From Microbacteriaceae bacterium (GTDB taxonomy: Bacteria; Actinomycetota; Actinomycetes; Actinomycetales; Microbacteriaceae), in assembly GCA_011620705.1 (NCBI GenBank), contig WOYR01000056.1:1-10110 (forward strand): 10,110 nt of DNA, in the 5' to 3' direction. Shown one piece after another: positions 1-7,537 of this stretch (position 1 is its first letter; every line of letters starts with the position of its first letter). The position numbers and the translations under genes were made by a program. The notes beneath the pieces were generated by a model. It saw only the letters and a program-made list of their open reading frames with translations. It made no database searches and was not told the origin of the DNA.

Positions 1-17
1 ACGCAAACCAAAGGGCA

Positions 18-46
18 ACGTTACCAGGCGGGAGGGGTGTCGGCAA
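18..46 (-). promoter_or_regulatory. Minus-strand promoter for a gene left of the window
   Basis: Read on the minus strand, a -35 hexamer TTGCCG (41-46) is followed after exactly 17 bases by a -10 hexamer TAACGT (18-23). This fits a housekeeping sigma-70/SigA promoter (TTGACA, TANNNT). Transcription would start near position 11 and run out of the left edge, so a divergent gene should begin just outside the window. In related actinobacteria rpsT (ribosomal protein S20) commonly lies next to lepA, so rpsT is a reasonable guess, but no coding sequence is visible here. Confidence 0.5.
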
Positions 47-154
47 TCGAGAAGTCGGCCTGGAGCATGCCTTCGCTCGCCCCGCACATCCCCTCGGTGC
101 CGGAGTCGGGCAGCCCCGGGTCCGCCTCCGGATTGCAGGGGCACGGGCTCGCAG

Positions 155-220
155 CCGCGAGAGTACGGGCTGATGCGGTCTTTCAACCGCGAGAGCACGC
201 AGATATCCGTACTCTCGCGG
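155..220. repeat. Three-arm repeat with two mutually exclusive hairpins upstream of lepA
   Basis: Arm A (155-168, CCGCGAGAGTACGG) and arm C (207-220) are perfect reverse complements over 14 bases with a 38-base loop. Within that loop arm B (187-199, CCGCGAGAGCACG) repeats arm A directly with one difference, so B can also pair with C (9 base pairs, a mismatch, then 3 more, 8-base loop). A-C and B-C pairing exclude each other because both use arm C. No T-run follows, so this is not a classical intrinsic terminator. It may be an operator with repeated half-sites or a leader structure for lepA. The rest of 47-264 shows no convincing gene. Confidence 0.6.
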
Positions 221-264
221 GGAGCGGGGGCACCGCGCAAGGGCGCATGGGAGAATGACCCGTC

Positions 265-2124
265 ATGTCTCCGCGCGCGTTGAAATCCCTCGAGCCGGCG
301 TCGACCGACCCCGCGAGGATCCGCAACTTCTGCATCATCGCGCACATCGACCACGGCAAGTCGACGCTCGCCGACCGGATGCTCGGCATCACCGGCGTGG
401 TGAGCGACCGCGACATGCGGGCCCAGTACCTCGACCGCATGGACATCGAGCGCGAGCGCGGCATCACGATCAAGAGCCAGGCCGTCCGCATGCCGTGGCA
501 GCTGGGCGGCGAGAGCTACGCCCTCAACATGATCGACACTCCCGGCCACGTCGACTTCAGCTACGAGGTGAGCCGCAGCCTCGCCGCCTGCGAGGGCGCG
601 ATCCTGCTGGTGGATGCCGCCCAGGGCATCGAAGCCCAGACCCTCGCGAATCTGTACCTGGCCCTCGACAACGACCTCACCGTCATCCCGGTGCTCAACA
701 AGATCGACCTGCCCGCCGCGGAGCCCGACAAGTACGCCAAGGAGCTCGCGGATCTGATCGGCGGAAATCCCGAGGACGTGCTGCGGGTCAGCGGCAAGAC
801 CGGCCAGGGCGTCGAGGAGCTGCTCGACCGGGTCGTCGAGCTGATCCCGGCGCCGCAGGGCAGGGCCGATGCGCCCGCCCGCGCGATGATCTTCGACTCG
901 GTCTACGACAGCTACCGCGGCGTCGTCACCTATGTGCGGATGATCGACGGCATGCTCAGCTCGCGCGAGCGCATCCAGATGATGTCGACGAAGGCGATCC
1001 ACGAGCTGCTCGAGATCGGCGTGAGCTCTCCGGAGCCGACCCCGACCAAGGGGCTCGGCGTCGGCGAGGTCGGCTACCTGATCACCGGCGTGAAGGATGT
1101 GCGCCAATCGAAGGTCGGCGACACCGTCACCAATGCGGCCAGGCCGTCCAACGACCCTCTTCCCGGCTACACCGACCCGAAGCCGATGGTGTTCTCGGGG
1201 CTGTATCCGATCGACGGCAGCGACTACCCGGTCCTGCGCGAGGCCCTGGACAAGCTGAAGCTGTCGGATGCTGCGCTCAACTACGAGCCCGAGACATCCG
1301 TCGCGCTCGGCTTCGGATTCCGGTGCGGCTTCCTCGGCCTGCTGCACCTGGAGATCGTCACGGAGCGCCTCGAGCGCGAGTTCGGCCTCGAGCTGATCGC
1401 GACGGCGCCCTCGGTGCCGTACGAGGTGACCACAGAGGACAAGAAGCACTACACGGTGACCAACCCGAGCGAGTTCCCGACCGGGACGAAGATCGCCAGC
1501 GTGAGCGAGCCGATGGTGAAGGCCGCGATCCTCGCCCCGAAGGACTACGTCGGCACGATCATGGAGCTCTGCCAGAGCAAGCGCGGCAGCCTGCTCGGCA
1601 TGGAGTACCTCGGTGAGGACCGGGTCGAGATCCGATACTCCATGCCGCTCGGCGAGATCGTCTTCGACTTCTTCGACCAGCTGAAGAGCAAGACCGCCGG
1701 GTACGCGAGCTTGGACTACGAGCCCAGCGGCGATCAGGAGGCCGACCTGGTCAAGGTCGACATCCTGCTGCAGGGCGAGGCGGTCGACGCCTTCAGCGCG
1801 ATCGTGCACCGCGACAAGGCCTATGCGTACGGACTGCTGATGACAGAGCGGCTCAAGAAGCTCATCCCGCGCCAGCAGTTCGAGGTGCCGATCCAGGCTG
1901 CGATCGGCGCGCGCATCATCGCGCGCGAGTCGATCTCGGCGGTGCGCAAGGACGTTCTGGCGAAGTGCTACGGCGGCGACATCACCCGCAAGCGCAAGCT
2001 GCTGGAGAAGCAGAAGGAGGGCAAGAAGCGGATGAAGATGGTCGGCCGCGTCGAGGTCCCCCAGGAGGCGTTCATCGCCGCGCTCTCGGGCGACGTCGAA
2101 GGCAGGGATGGCAAGAAGAAGTAG
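265..2124 (+). CDS. lepA: Elongation factor 4 (LepA), ribosome back-translocating GTPase
   Basis: LepA (EF4) is a translational GTPase that binds ribosomes and is linked to 30S assembly and to rescue of stalled elongation; it is cytosolic or membrane-associated. The 619-residue product has all GTPase motifs: P-loop AHIDHGKS (26-33), switch I RERGIT (63-68), DTPGH (91-95, with the catalytic-type His95), NKID (145-148) and SGK (176-178). EF-G-like domains II, III and V follow. The C-terminal domain unique to LepA includes CYGGDITRKRKLLEKQKEG near residues 570-590. E. coli LepA is 599 residues; the extra length is mostly an N-terminal tail of about 18 residues. The ATG at 265 is preceded by GGGAGA (249-254). 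Reading GAGAAT (251-256) as a degenerate -10 of a leaderless transcript is an alternative. The identification is certain. Confidence 0.98.
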   Translation: MSPRALKSLEPASTDPARIRNFCIIAHIDHGKSTLADRMLGITGVVSDRDMRAQYLDRMDIERERGITIKSQAVRMPWQLGGESYALNMIDTPGHVDFSYEVSRSLAACEGAILLVDAAQGIEAQTLANLYLALDNDLTVIPVLNKIDLPAAEPDKYAKELADLIGGNPEDVLRVSGKTGQGVEELLDRVVELIPAPQGRADAPARAMIFDSVYDSYRGVVTYVRMIDGMLSSRERIQMMSTKAIHELLEIGVSSPEPTPTKGLGVGEVGYLITGVKDVRQSKVGDTVTNAARPSNDPLPGYTDPKPMVFSGLYPIDGSDYPVLREALDKLKLSDAALNYEPETSVALGFGFRCGFLGLLHLEIVTERLEREFGLELIATAPSVPYEVTTEDKKHYTVTNPSEFPTGTKIASVSEPMVKAAILAPKDYVGTIMELCQSKRGSLLGMEYLGEDRVEIRYSMPLGEIVFDFFDQLKSKTAGYASLDYEPSGDQEADLVKVDILLQGEAVDAFSAIVHRDKAYAYGLLMTERLKKLIPRQQFEVPIQAAIGARIIARESISAVRKDVLAKCYGGDITRKRKLLEKQKEGKKRMKMVGRVEVPQEAFIAALSGDVEGRDGKKK

Positions 2125-2140
2125 CCGCCGCCCCACCGGG

Positions 2141-2146
2141 TAGTGT
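2141..2146 (+). promoter_or_regulatory. -10 element of a probable leaderless promoter
   Basis: TAGTGT fits TANNNT and ends six bases before the ATG at 2153, which would put the transcription start on or next to the A of the start codon. No convincing -35 box exists; the region falls in the 3' end of lepA. There is no Shine-Dalgarno sequence in the 28-base gap, which supports leaderless translation from 2153. Confidence 0.45.
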
Positions 2147-2152
2147 TCGGAT

Positions 2153-3169
2153 ATGGCATCGATCGCGTTCGTCCAGCACGACATCACTGCGCGAGTCCCG
2201 GAGATGACCGACCCGACATCGACCGTCGAAGTCCCGCTCACCATCCGCGTGGATCCGTTGACGGGTCACAGTTCCCGGATCGTCAGCGGCACGAAACTCG
2301 CACCGCTCGCGCGCCCGGATCTCACGGAGCTGACGGCGCCACCCGCCTTCTGCCCGTTCTGCGCGGCCACCATCGACGCGGCGACGGGCACCTTCGACCC
2401 GTCGATCACCGCGGAGGGCCGCATCCGGCGCGGCTCGGCGGTGATCGTCCCCAACTTGATGGCATACTCCGAGTTCTCCTCCGTCGGGCTCTACGACACC
2501 GCTTCGCACTTCCTCGATCTGCCCGAACTCACGCCGGGGAGGGTGGGGGACCTGCTGGCGGCCTTCGCCGCATACACGCGGGGCGTCAACGGGCTGCGTC
2601 CGCTGTGGTCGTCGGTCAATGCGAACTACCTGCCGTCGAGCGGCAGCTCGCTGATCCATCCGCACGCCCAGTCGGCGCACGACGGCATCGGAACCACCGT
2701 GCAGCGGAACCTGGTCGGGCTCTCGCGGGCGTGGCAGGGGACGGAATCGTATTGGGACGCCCTGATCGCGCAGGAGGAGGGCGGCGATCGCTGGATCGGC
2801 CGCCGAGGGCGGGTCGCGGTGCTGACGCCGTGGGCGCCCATCGGATTCCACGAGGTCTGGGCCGTCGTCGAGGGCGCGCGGGACATCACCGAACTCACCG
2901 AGGAGGACTGCGCCGACCTCGGCATCGCGCTGTCCACCGTGTTCCAGAGCTACTACTCGTGGAACCTGACGGCCTTCAACTGGGCGCTCTACGGCGGAGG
3001 TCCGACGCCATCCGAGCGGTACTCGGTGCTGCTGAGGGTCGTGAGCCGGGCCAACCCGGATGCGGTCTACCGCAGCGACGTCACCTACTTCGAGCGGCTG
3101 CACGCCGAAGCGGTCATCGATCTCGCGCCGGAGGCTGTCGCCGCGGAGATCCGTCCTCGCTTCGCCTGA
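2153..3169 (+). CDS. GalT-like HIT-superfamily nucleotidyltransferase/phosphorylase, substrate unknown
   Basis: The 338-residue protein resembles type I galactose-1-phosphate uridylyltransferases. A zinc-type CPFC lies at 67-70, a probable third ligand is His119 (in YDTASHF), and the active-site motif is HPHAQ (169-173), where GalT has HPHGQ. In GalT the middle His forms the nucleotidyl-enzyme intermediate, here His171. The C-terminus (DVTYFERLHAEA...LAPEAVAAEIR) also follows the GalT end pattern. The enzyme should therefore transfer or phosphorolyse a nucleotide through a His intermediate. No galK, galE or other sugar gene is nearby, so UDP-galactose metabolism is not supported; ADP-sugar or Ap4A phosphorylase-like activity is possible. 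It may belong to an actinobacterial GalT-like DUF family such as DUF4921 (from memory, unchecked). Start: ATG 2153 fits a leaderless promoter; the in-frame ATG at 2204 (Met18) has GGAG directly abutting it, too close to work well. Confidence 0.75.
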   Translation: MASIAFVQHDITARVPEMTDPTSTVEVPLTIRVDPLTGHSSRIVSGTKLAPLARPDLTELTAPPAFCPFCAATIDAATGTFDPSITAEGRIRRGSAVIVPNLMAYSEFSSVGLYDTASHFLDLPELTPGRVGDLLAAFAAYTRGVNGLRPLWSSVNANYLPSSGSSLIHPHAQSAHDGIGTTVQRNLVGLSRAWQGTESYWDALIAQEEGGDRWIGRRGRVAVLTPWAPIGFHEVWAVVEGARDITELTEEDCADLGIALSTVFQSYYSWNLTAFNWALYGGGPTPSERYSVLLRVVSRANPDAVYRSDVTYFERLHAEAVIDLAPEAVAAEIRPRFA

Positions 3170-3212
3170 GAGCCGGGCGGCCGCCGATCGAGCTGGAACC
3201 GATCGGCTCCCG

Positions 3213-3218
3213 TAATAT
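3213..3218 (+). promoter_or_regulatory. -10 element of a probable leaderless promoter
   Basis: TAATAT is a near-consensus -10 (TATAAT type, TANNNT) in an otherwise GC-rich 55-base gap. It ends six bases before the ATG at 3225, so transcription should begin at the start codon. There is no Shine-Dalgarno sequence. No TTGACA-like -35 is seen. A GGAAC at 3195-3199 resembles an ECF-sigma -35 core, but I see no matching ECF -10, so I attach little weight to it. Confidence 0.55.
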
Positions 3219-3224
3219 CGCGGG

Positions 3225-3881
3225 ATGACCGATTCCGCGGAACTGTGGCGGGTGCCCGTCACCTACGCCGCGGTCGGTGCGACGCAGGCCGAGGACCTGC
3301 TGCGGTATCCGCCGCAGGGGTACCGGCCCATCGAGCGGCGCGTGCGCATCGGCCACGGTGCCCAGCGCTGGGACTTCGCCTGGGTGCAGACCCTCAGCTG
3401 GGGGATCCAGCGAAGAGCGGGATTCCGCGTCGAGGTGCTCGTCACCCCCGCCGAGGTCAGCGAAGGGAGCTATGCGCCGGTCGCCTTCGCGAAGGACGGC
3501 ACCCCGGTCCGGCCCGCCACCACTGACGCGAGCGGCGAGCTCGGCTACGCGGCCGACGGCTCGGCTCTGGCGCGGCCAGGCGACACCGCCATGCTCAGAT
3601 GGGGCCCCTGGCCGGCCAAGATCCCGGCTCGCGTGGTCTACGTGATCGACGAACCCGACCGCAAGGGCTTCGCATACGGAACCCTTCCCGGGCATCCGGA
3701 GCGCGGCGAGGAGAGCTTCGTCGTCGAACGCCATGCCGACGACTCGGTGTGGTTGATCATCCGCGCCTTCTCGCGCCCGTCGAACGCCTTCTTCTGGGCC
3801 GCATACCCGGCAGTGCGCCTGCTTCAGGCGATTTTCACGGATCGCTACAAACGGGCACTGGCCGGTCCCCTCACCGAGTAG
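3225..3881 (+). CDS. DUF1990 family protein
   Basis: The 218-residue protein carries the DUF1990 signatures: an early YAAVGAT segment, the PPQGYRPI...RIGHG block, and FAYGTLPGHPERGEESF at 149-165, followed by VWLIIRAFSRPSNAFFW and a C-terminal PAVRLLQ...Y motif. The family is common in actinobacteria and also occurs in plants; its biochemical role is not established, so none is assigned. There is no signal peptide or clear membrane span. The gene lies 55 bases after the GalT-like gene and 56 bases before the dehydrogenase, with its own -10 element, so it may be expressed independently. The ATG at 3225 is the only sensible start. Confidence 0.85.
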   Translation: MTDSAELWRVPVTYAAVGATQAEDLLRYPPQGYRPIERRVRIGHGAQRWDFAWVQTLSWGIQRRAGFRVEVLVTPAEVSEGSYAPVAFAKDGTPVRPATTDASGELGYAADGSALARPGDTAMLRWGPWPAKIPARVVYVIDEPDRKGFAYGTLPGHPERGEESFVVERHADDSVWLIIRAFSRPSNAFFWAAYPAVRLLQAIFTDRYKRALAGPLTE

Positions 3882-3923
3882 CGGATACCTCCAAAGACCG
3901 TGAGGGGCATCGGAGGGCGAGCG

Positions 3924-3929
3924 TAGGCT
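3924..3929 (+). promoter_or_regulatory. -10 element of a probable leaderless or near-leaderless promoter
   Basis: TAGGCT fits the actinobacterial TANNNT -10 and ends eight bases before the GTG at 3938. The predicted start is within two or three bases of the GTG, leaving essentially no leader. No purine-rich ribosome-binding site lies between it and the GTG. No clear -35 is visible in the 56-base gap after DUF1990. Confidence 0.45.
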
Positions 3930-3937
3930 CACATCCC

Positions 3938-5731
3938 GTGAGCGACTACCGGCCCCCCGTCTCCGATCTCCTCTTCGTGCTGGAGCACATTGCCGGCTAT
4001 GAGGAGATCGCCGGATTCCCCGGCTTCGAGCACGCCGAGTTGGACACCGTCGCCGGCCTGCTGAGCGAGGCGGGTGAGTTCGTGGCCGAGGTGATCGCGC
4101 CCATCAACCGTCAGGGCGACATCCAGGGCGCGGTGCGCAATCCGGATGCCACCGTCACCACCCCGGACGGCTTCAAGGACGCGTACGCCAAGCTCGTCGA
4201 CACCGGCTGGGGCTCGCTCCCGTTCCCCGAGGAGTTCGGCGGCGGCGGCTTTCCGGCCGTCGTCGGCCTCGCCATCCAGGAGATGCTGACCAGCGCCAAC
4301 ATGGCCTTCGCCCTCGCCCCGCTGCTCACCCAGGGCGCGATCGAGGCCCTGCTGCACTACGGCAGCGATGAGCAGAAGAAGCGCTACCTGCCGCACATGG
4401 TGGCGGGGGAGTGGACGGGCACGATGAACCTGACCGAGCCGCAGGCCGGCTCGGATGTCGGCGCCCTCGTCACCAAGGCGGTGCCGCGCGACGACGGCAC
4501 CTTCGGCATCACCGGGCAGAAGATCTTCATCACATACGGCGAGCACGACATGGCGGAGCAGATCGTGCACCTCGTGCTGGCCCGCACCCCTGGCGCCCCG
4601 GAAGGCACCGCGGGCATCTCCTGCTTCATCGTGCCGAAGTTCCTGGTCGACGACGACGGCACCCTGGGAGAGCGCAACGGCGTGAAGGTGCTCTCGATCG
4701 AGCACAAGCTGGGCATCCACGGCTCTCCGACCTGCGTCATGGAGTACGACGACGCCACCGGCTACCTGATCGGCGACCTCAACAAGGGAATGCGGATCAT
4801 GTTCGTCATGATGAACACCGCCCGTCTCGGGGTCGGCACCGAGGGAGTCGCCCTCGCCGAGCGCGCCTATCAGCAGTCGCTGGAGTACGCCCGGACGCGG
4901 CGCCAGGGCACGGCCGTCGTTCCCGGCGGCACCGAGGCGGATGCGCCCATCATCGACCACCCCGACGTCCGCAGGATGCTGATGACGCAGAAGAGCTGCA
5001 TCGCCGCCCTGCGCAGCCTGATGCTCTACAACGCCGGCCAGATCGACCGCAGCGTGCACCACCCGGATGCAGGCGCCCGCGATCGCGCCGCCGAGGTGGT
5101 CGGGCTGCTCACGCCGATCTGCAAGTCCTTGGGCACCGACATGGGCAACGAGCTCACCTCGCTGGCGCTGCAGATCCACGGGGGCATGGGTTTCATCGAG
5201 GACACCGGTGCAGCGCAGCACTACCGCGACATCCGCATCGCCGCCATCTACGAGGGCACGAACGGCATCCAGGCGGCGGATCTGATCGGGCGCAAGCTCG
5301 GCGTCCGCGGCGGCGCCTCGGTGACCGAGTTCCTCGCCCAGCTGCGCGAGCTCGACGCCGAGTTGGCGGATGCCGGCGAGGGGTTCGCGAGCATCCGCTC
5401 GCACCTCCTCGAGCAGCTGGACCGGCTCGGCGGGACGACGGACTGGATGCTGCGCACCGGAGTCGGCGACCCCGCGGCGGCGCTCTCGGGCTCGAGCCCG
5501 TACCTGCGCCAGTTCGGGCTCGTCGTGCTCGCCTGGCTGCTGGCGAAGGGCGCGCTCGCGGCCGCCCCGCTGGACAAGACCCTCGCGGAGACCCGTCTCG
5601 TGATGGCGCGCTTCTTCGCCGAGCAGCTGCTGCCGGCCGCAGGGGGGTATGCCGCCGCCGCGACGGCTGGCGCCGCCGACCTGTTCGCGCTCGACGCAGG
5701 GCAGCTCGCCGATCTCGTCGCACGGGAATAG
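3938..5731 (+). CDS. Large acyl-CoA dehydrogenase, DmdC (3-methylmercaptopropionyl-CoA dehydrogenase)-like
   Basis: FAD-dependent dehydrogenase introducing a 2,3 double bond into an acyl-CoA. The 597-residue length, about 200 more than a standard acyl-CoA dehydrogenase, marks the DmdC-like subgroup with an N-terminal extension (YRPPVSDLLFVLEHI, residues 4-18) and a C-terminal helical extension (about 470-595). Visible signatures are TEPQAGSD (166-173, FAD/substrate region), QIHGGMGF (412-419) and YEGTNGIQ (438-445), where Glu439 is the probable catalytic base. The frame is open far upstream, but homology begins right after the GTG at 3938, which follows a -10 element. Its substrate cannot be read from the sequence; family members act on methylmercaptopropionyl-CoA or on medium/long acyl-CoAs. 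No other beta-oxidation or DMSP gene is in the window. hemW starts four bases after its stop. Confidence 0.9.
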   Translation: MSDYRPPVSDLLFVLEHIAGYEEIAGFPGFEHAELDTVAGLLSEAGEFVAEVIAPINRQGDIQGAVRNPDATVTTPDGFKDAYAKLVDTGWGSLPFPEEFGGGGFPAVVGLAIQEMLTSANMAFALAPLLTQGAIEALLHYGSDEQKKRYLPHMVAGEWTGTMNLTEPQAGSDVGALVTKAVPRDDGTFGITGQKIFITYGEHDMAEQIVHLVLARTPGAPEGTAGISCFIVPKFLVDDDGTLGERNGVKVLSIEHKLGIHGSPTCVMEYDDATGYLIGDLNKGMRIMFVMMNTARLGVGTEGVALAERAYQQSLEYARTRRQGTAVVPGGTEADAPIIDHPDVRRMLMTQKSCIAALRSLMLYNAGQIDRSVHHPDAGARDRAAEVVGLLTPICKSLGTDMGNELTSLALQIHGGMGFIEDTGAAQHYRDIRIAAIYEGTNGIQAADLIGRKLGVRGGASVTEFLAQLRELDAELADAGEGFASIRSHLLEQLDRLGGTTDWMLRTGVGDPAAALSGSSPYLRQFGLVVLAWLLAKGALAAAPLDKTLAETRLVMARFFAEQLLPAAGGYAAAATAGAADLFALDAGQLADLVARE

Positions 5732-5735
5732 GGGG

Positions 5736-6962
5736 ATGCCCTCCACCCTCCCGATCGCCGACCCGGCTCCCGTCGACGGGCTGCTTCCGGCCTCGGTGGC
5801 CGAGGGCTGGGCCGGACGAGACTTCGGGGTCTACGTGCACGTGCCGTTCTGCCGGGTCCGCTGCGGCTACTGCGACTTCAACACCTACACGGCTCAGGAG
5901 ATCCGCGGCGTGAAGCAGAGCGACTACGCGGCCCAGGCGCTGGCCGAGATCGCCCAGGCCGGGGAGGTGCTCTCGGCGACCGGGGGCGCGCACCGCCCGG
6001 TCGCGACCGTCTTCTTCGGCGGCGGCACGCCGACCCTGCTGCCCGTGAGCCAGCTGGCGCAGCTGCTCGACGGCATCCGCGACACCTGGGGCCTCGCGCC
6101 GGATGCCGAGGTCACCACCGAGGCGAATCCCGACTCGGTGGGCCCGGACTCGCTCGCCGCACTCGCGGAGGCGGGCTTCACCCGGGTCAGCTTCGGGATG
6201 CAGTCCGCCGTACCGCACGTGCTCGCAACGCTCGAGCGCACGCACGACCCCGAGCGGATCCCGCTCGTGGTCGACTGGGCGCGGGCCGCAGGGCTGCAGG
6301 TGAGCCTCGATCTGATCTACGGCACGCCAGGGGAGTCGTTGGACGATTGGCGCGTCTCGCTCGAACTCGCACTGGCGCAGCATCCGGATCACCTCAGTGC
6401 ATACGCCCTCATCGTCGAAACGGGCACGAAGCTGGCGCGCCAGATCGCGCGCGGCGAGGTGGCGGAGCCCGACGACGATCTGCAGGCGGACATGTACGAG
6501 CTCGCAGACCGGCTGCTCGCCGAGGCCGGCTACGACTGGTACGAACTGAGCAACTGGGCGAGGGATGCCGGGCGCCGTTCGCGTCACAACCTCGCGTACT
6601 GGACCGGGCAGGACTGGTGGGGCGTCGGCCCGGGAGCGCACTCCCATGTCGGCGGCGTCCGCTGGTGGAACGTGAAGCACCCTGCCGCATACGCCGAGCG
6701 GATCGCGGCGGGTGTCTCGCCCGCCGCCGGCCGGGAGACCCTGGATGAGGCGGCCCGCCGCACCGAGACGGTGCTGCTGAGCAGCAGGATCTCGGACGGG
6801 CTGCCGATCGCCGAGTTGGGTCCCGCCGGCCGGGGCGCGGTCGCCGGCTTGATCGCCGACGGCCTGATCGACGGCAGGACCGCGCTGCGTGGCCGTGTCG
6901 TGCTGACGCTCGACGGACGACTTCTGGCCGACGCCGTGGTGCGCCGCCTGCTGGACGACTGA
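5736..6962 (+). CDS. hemW: Radical SAM heme chaperone HemW
   Basis: HemW is a radical SAM family protein (formerly called HemN-like) that binds heme and delivers it to target proteins such as respiratory enzymes. The 408-residue product has VYVHVPFCRVRCGYCDF, with the 4Fe-4S cysteines Cys39, Cys43 and Cys46. The residue pattern is CxxxCxxCxF, the HemW form; true coproporphyrinogen dehydrogenase HemN has a further Cys there. GGGTP (95-99) binds SAM, and HNLAYW (284-289), conserved in HemW, is present. A C-terminal winged-helix-like domain follows. Start: ATG at 5736, four bases after the dehydrogenase stop, with GGGGG (5731-5735) abutting it; this close spacing suggests translational coupling. 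The conserved region begins about 30 residues in, so a slightly later start cannot be excluded. Confidence 0.95.
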   Translation: MPSTLPIADPAPVDGLLPASVAEGWAGRDFGVYVHVPFCRVRCGYCDFNTYTAQEIRGVKQSDYAAQALAEIAQAGEVLSATGGAHRPVATVFFGGGTPTLLPVSQLAQLLDGIRDTWGLAPDAEVTTEANPDSVGPDSLAALAEAGFTRVSFGMQSAVPHVLATLERTHDPERIPLVVDWARAAGLQVSLDLIYGTPGESLDDWRVSLELALAQHPDHLSAYALIVETGTKLARQIARGEVAEPDDDLQADMYELADRLLAEAGYDWYELSNWARDAGRRSRHNLAYWTGQDWWGVGPGAHSHVGGVRWWNVKHPAAYAERIAAGVSPAAGRETLDEAARRTETVLLSSRISDGLPIAELGPAGRGAVAGLIADGLIDGRTALRGRVVLTLDGRLLADAVVRRLLDD

Positions 6963-7018
6963 GTCCCGGTCGGCTTCGTCGGGCCCTTCGCGGTCCGCGG
7001 CCGGCGCCCTCGACGCAC

Positions 7019-7048
7019 GAGAGCCGAGCCCCATGGGGCCCGGCTCTC
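7019..7048. terminator. Hairpin terminator between convergent hemW and DUF4870 genes
   Basis: Arms 7019-7032 (GAGAGCCGAGCCCC) and 7035-7048 pair over 13 of 14 positions, with an A-C mismatch, around a tiny loop. It lies 56 bases after the hemW stop and 14 bases beyond the DUF4870 stop, exactly between convergent genes, so it can serve both strands. There is no strong T-run on either side, which is common for actinobacterial terminators. The rest of this 100-base gap holds nothing else I recognise. Confidence 0.75.
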
Positions 7049-7062
7049 TGCGGTCGATGCGA

Positions 7063-7437
7063 CTACTTGATCCAGCGGATGTTCACCGGGTACCGGTAGG
7101 AGCCGCCGCCGTTGACTTTCACGCCGCCGAGGATCGCGAAGACGATGTTCACGATGGCGAGGGCGAAGTTCAGGATCGTGGTGACGATGCCGACGAAGGG
7201 GATGAAGGACAGGATGAACAGGATGATGTAGATGCCTGTCAGGTTGATCGTCCAGTTGAGCGCTTCCTTGCCCTCAACGGCGACCTTGGGCCCGCGGTCC
7301 TTGAAGACCAGGTAGATGATGAGGGCCGGGATCAGCAGGATGATGTTGCCGAAGTGAGCGAACGAAGCCCACTGCTTGTCCTCGGCCTCGGTCAGCGGCG
7401 CGGCCGGCTGCGGTGCAGCGGGGACGGGTTCGGTCAT
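7063..7437 (-). CDS. DUF4870 family small membrane protein
   Basis: The 124-residue protein has a Pro/Ala-rich cytosolic-type N-terminus (residues 1-20), then three hydrophobic segments (about 26-45, 64-79 and 84-104). The DUF4870 hallmark EGKEALNW lies at 55-62 between the first and second, and the C-terminus ends with a YRYP...RWIK block. The family is widespread in bacteria and its function is unknown. Compared with the GC-rich, charged neighbours it is strikingly rich in Ile, Phe and Leu. Start: the ATG at 7437 is chosen because GAAAGG lies nine bases upstream; an in-frame ATG at 7503 would add 22 residues of non-conserved sequence without a good ribosome-binding site. It is transcribed on its own, converging with hemW and diverging from hrcA. 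Confidence 0.88.
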   Translation of the reverse strand: MTEPVPAAPQPAAPLTEAEDKQWASFAHFGNIILLIPALIIYLVFKDRGPKVAVEGKEALNWTINLTGIYIILFILSFIPFVGIVTTILNFALAIVNIVFAILGGVKVNGGGSYRYPVNIRWIK

Positions 7438-7446
7438 GGTGTGTTG

Positions 7447-7452
7447 CCTTTC
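7447..7452 (-). promoter_or_regulatory. Ribosome-binding site deciding the DUF4870 start
   Basis: On the minus strand GAAAGG lies nine bases before the ATG at 7437, a good Shine-Dalgarno position. It supports the 124-residue form over the longer frame beginning at 7503. Confidence 0.7.
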
Positions 7453-7537
7453 GATTGCGGAGACGGACTCCGGGTTGTGGGAAAGAGCGTGTGATGGCGT
7501 CATGCTCCCCGAAAGGGGCGGACGCTAGCACAGACAC

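Noticed and set aside
37..258. A 73-codon open frame starting with GTG near the left end
   Set aside because: Its composition is Ser/Pro/Gly/Ala/Arg-rich without any recognisable motif, its start overlaps a purine run instead of following one, and it crosses the three-arm repeat. Open frames of this length are expected by chance at this GC content.
2204..2206. Alternative ATG start (Met18) for the GalT-like gene
   Set aside because: GGAG directly abuts it, leaving no spacing for a Shine-Dalgarno, whereas the ATG at 2153 is correctly placed after a -10 element. It remains possible, as residues 1-17 show no conserved motif.
3929..5746. A 605-codon minus-strand open frame opposite the acyl-CoA dehydrogenase
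   Set aside because: Long antisense frames are a by-product of G/C-rich third positions. Its translation is low-complexity Arg/Gly/Ala/His without domains, while the plus strand has a clear protein family.
7507..7518. Small hairpin CCCCGAAAGGGG in the divergent region
   Set aside because: Only a four-base stem; too short to call a terminator or regulatory structure, and such pairs are common in this composition.
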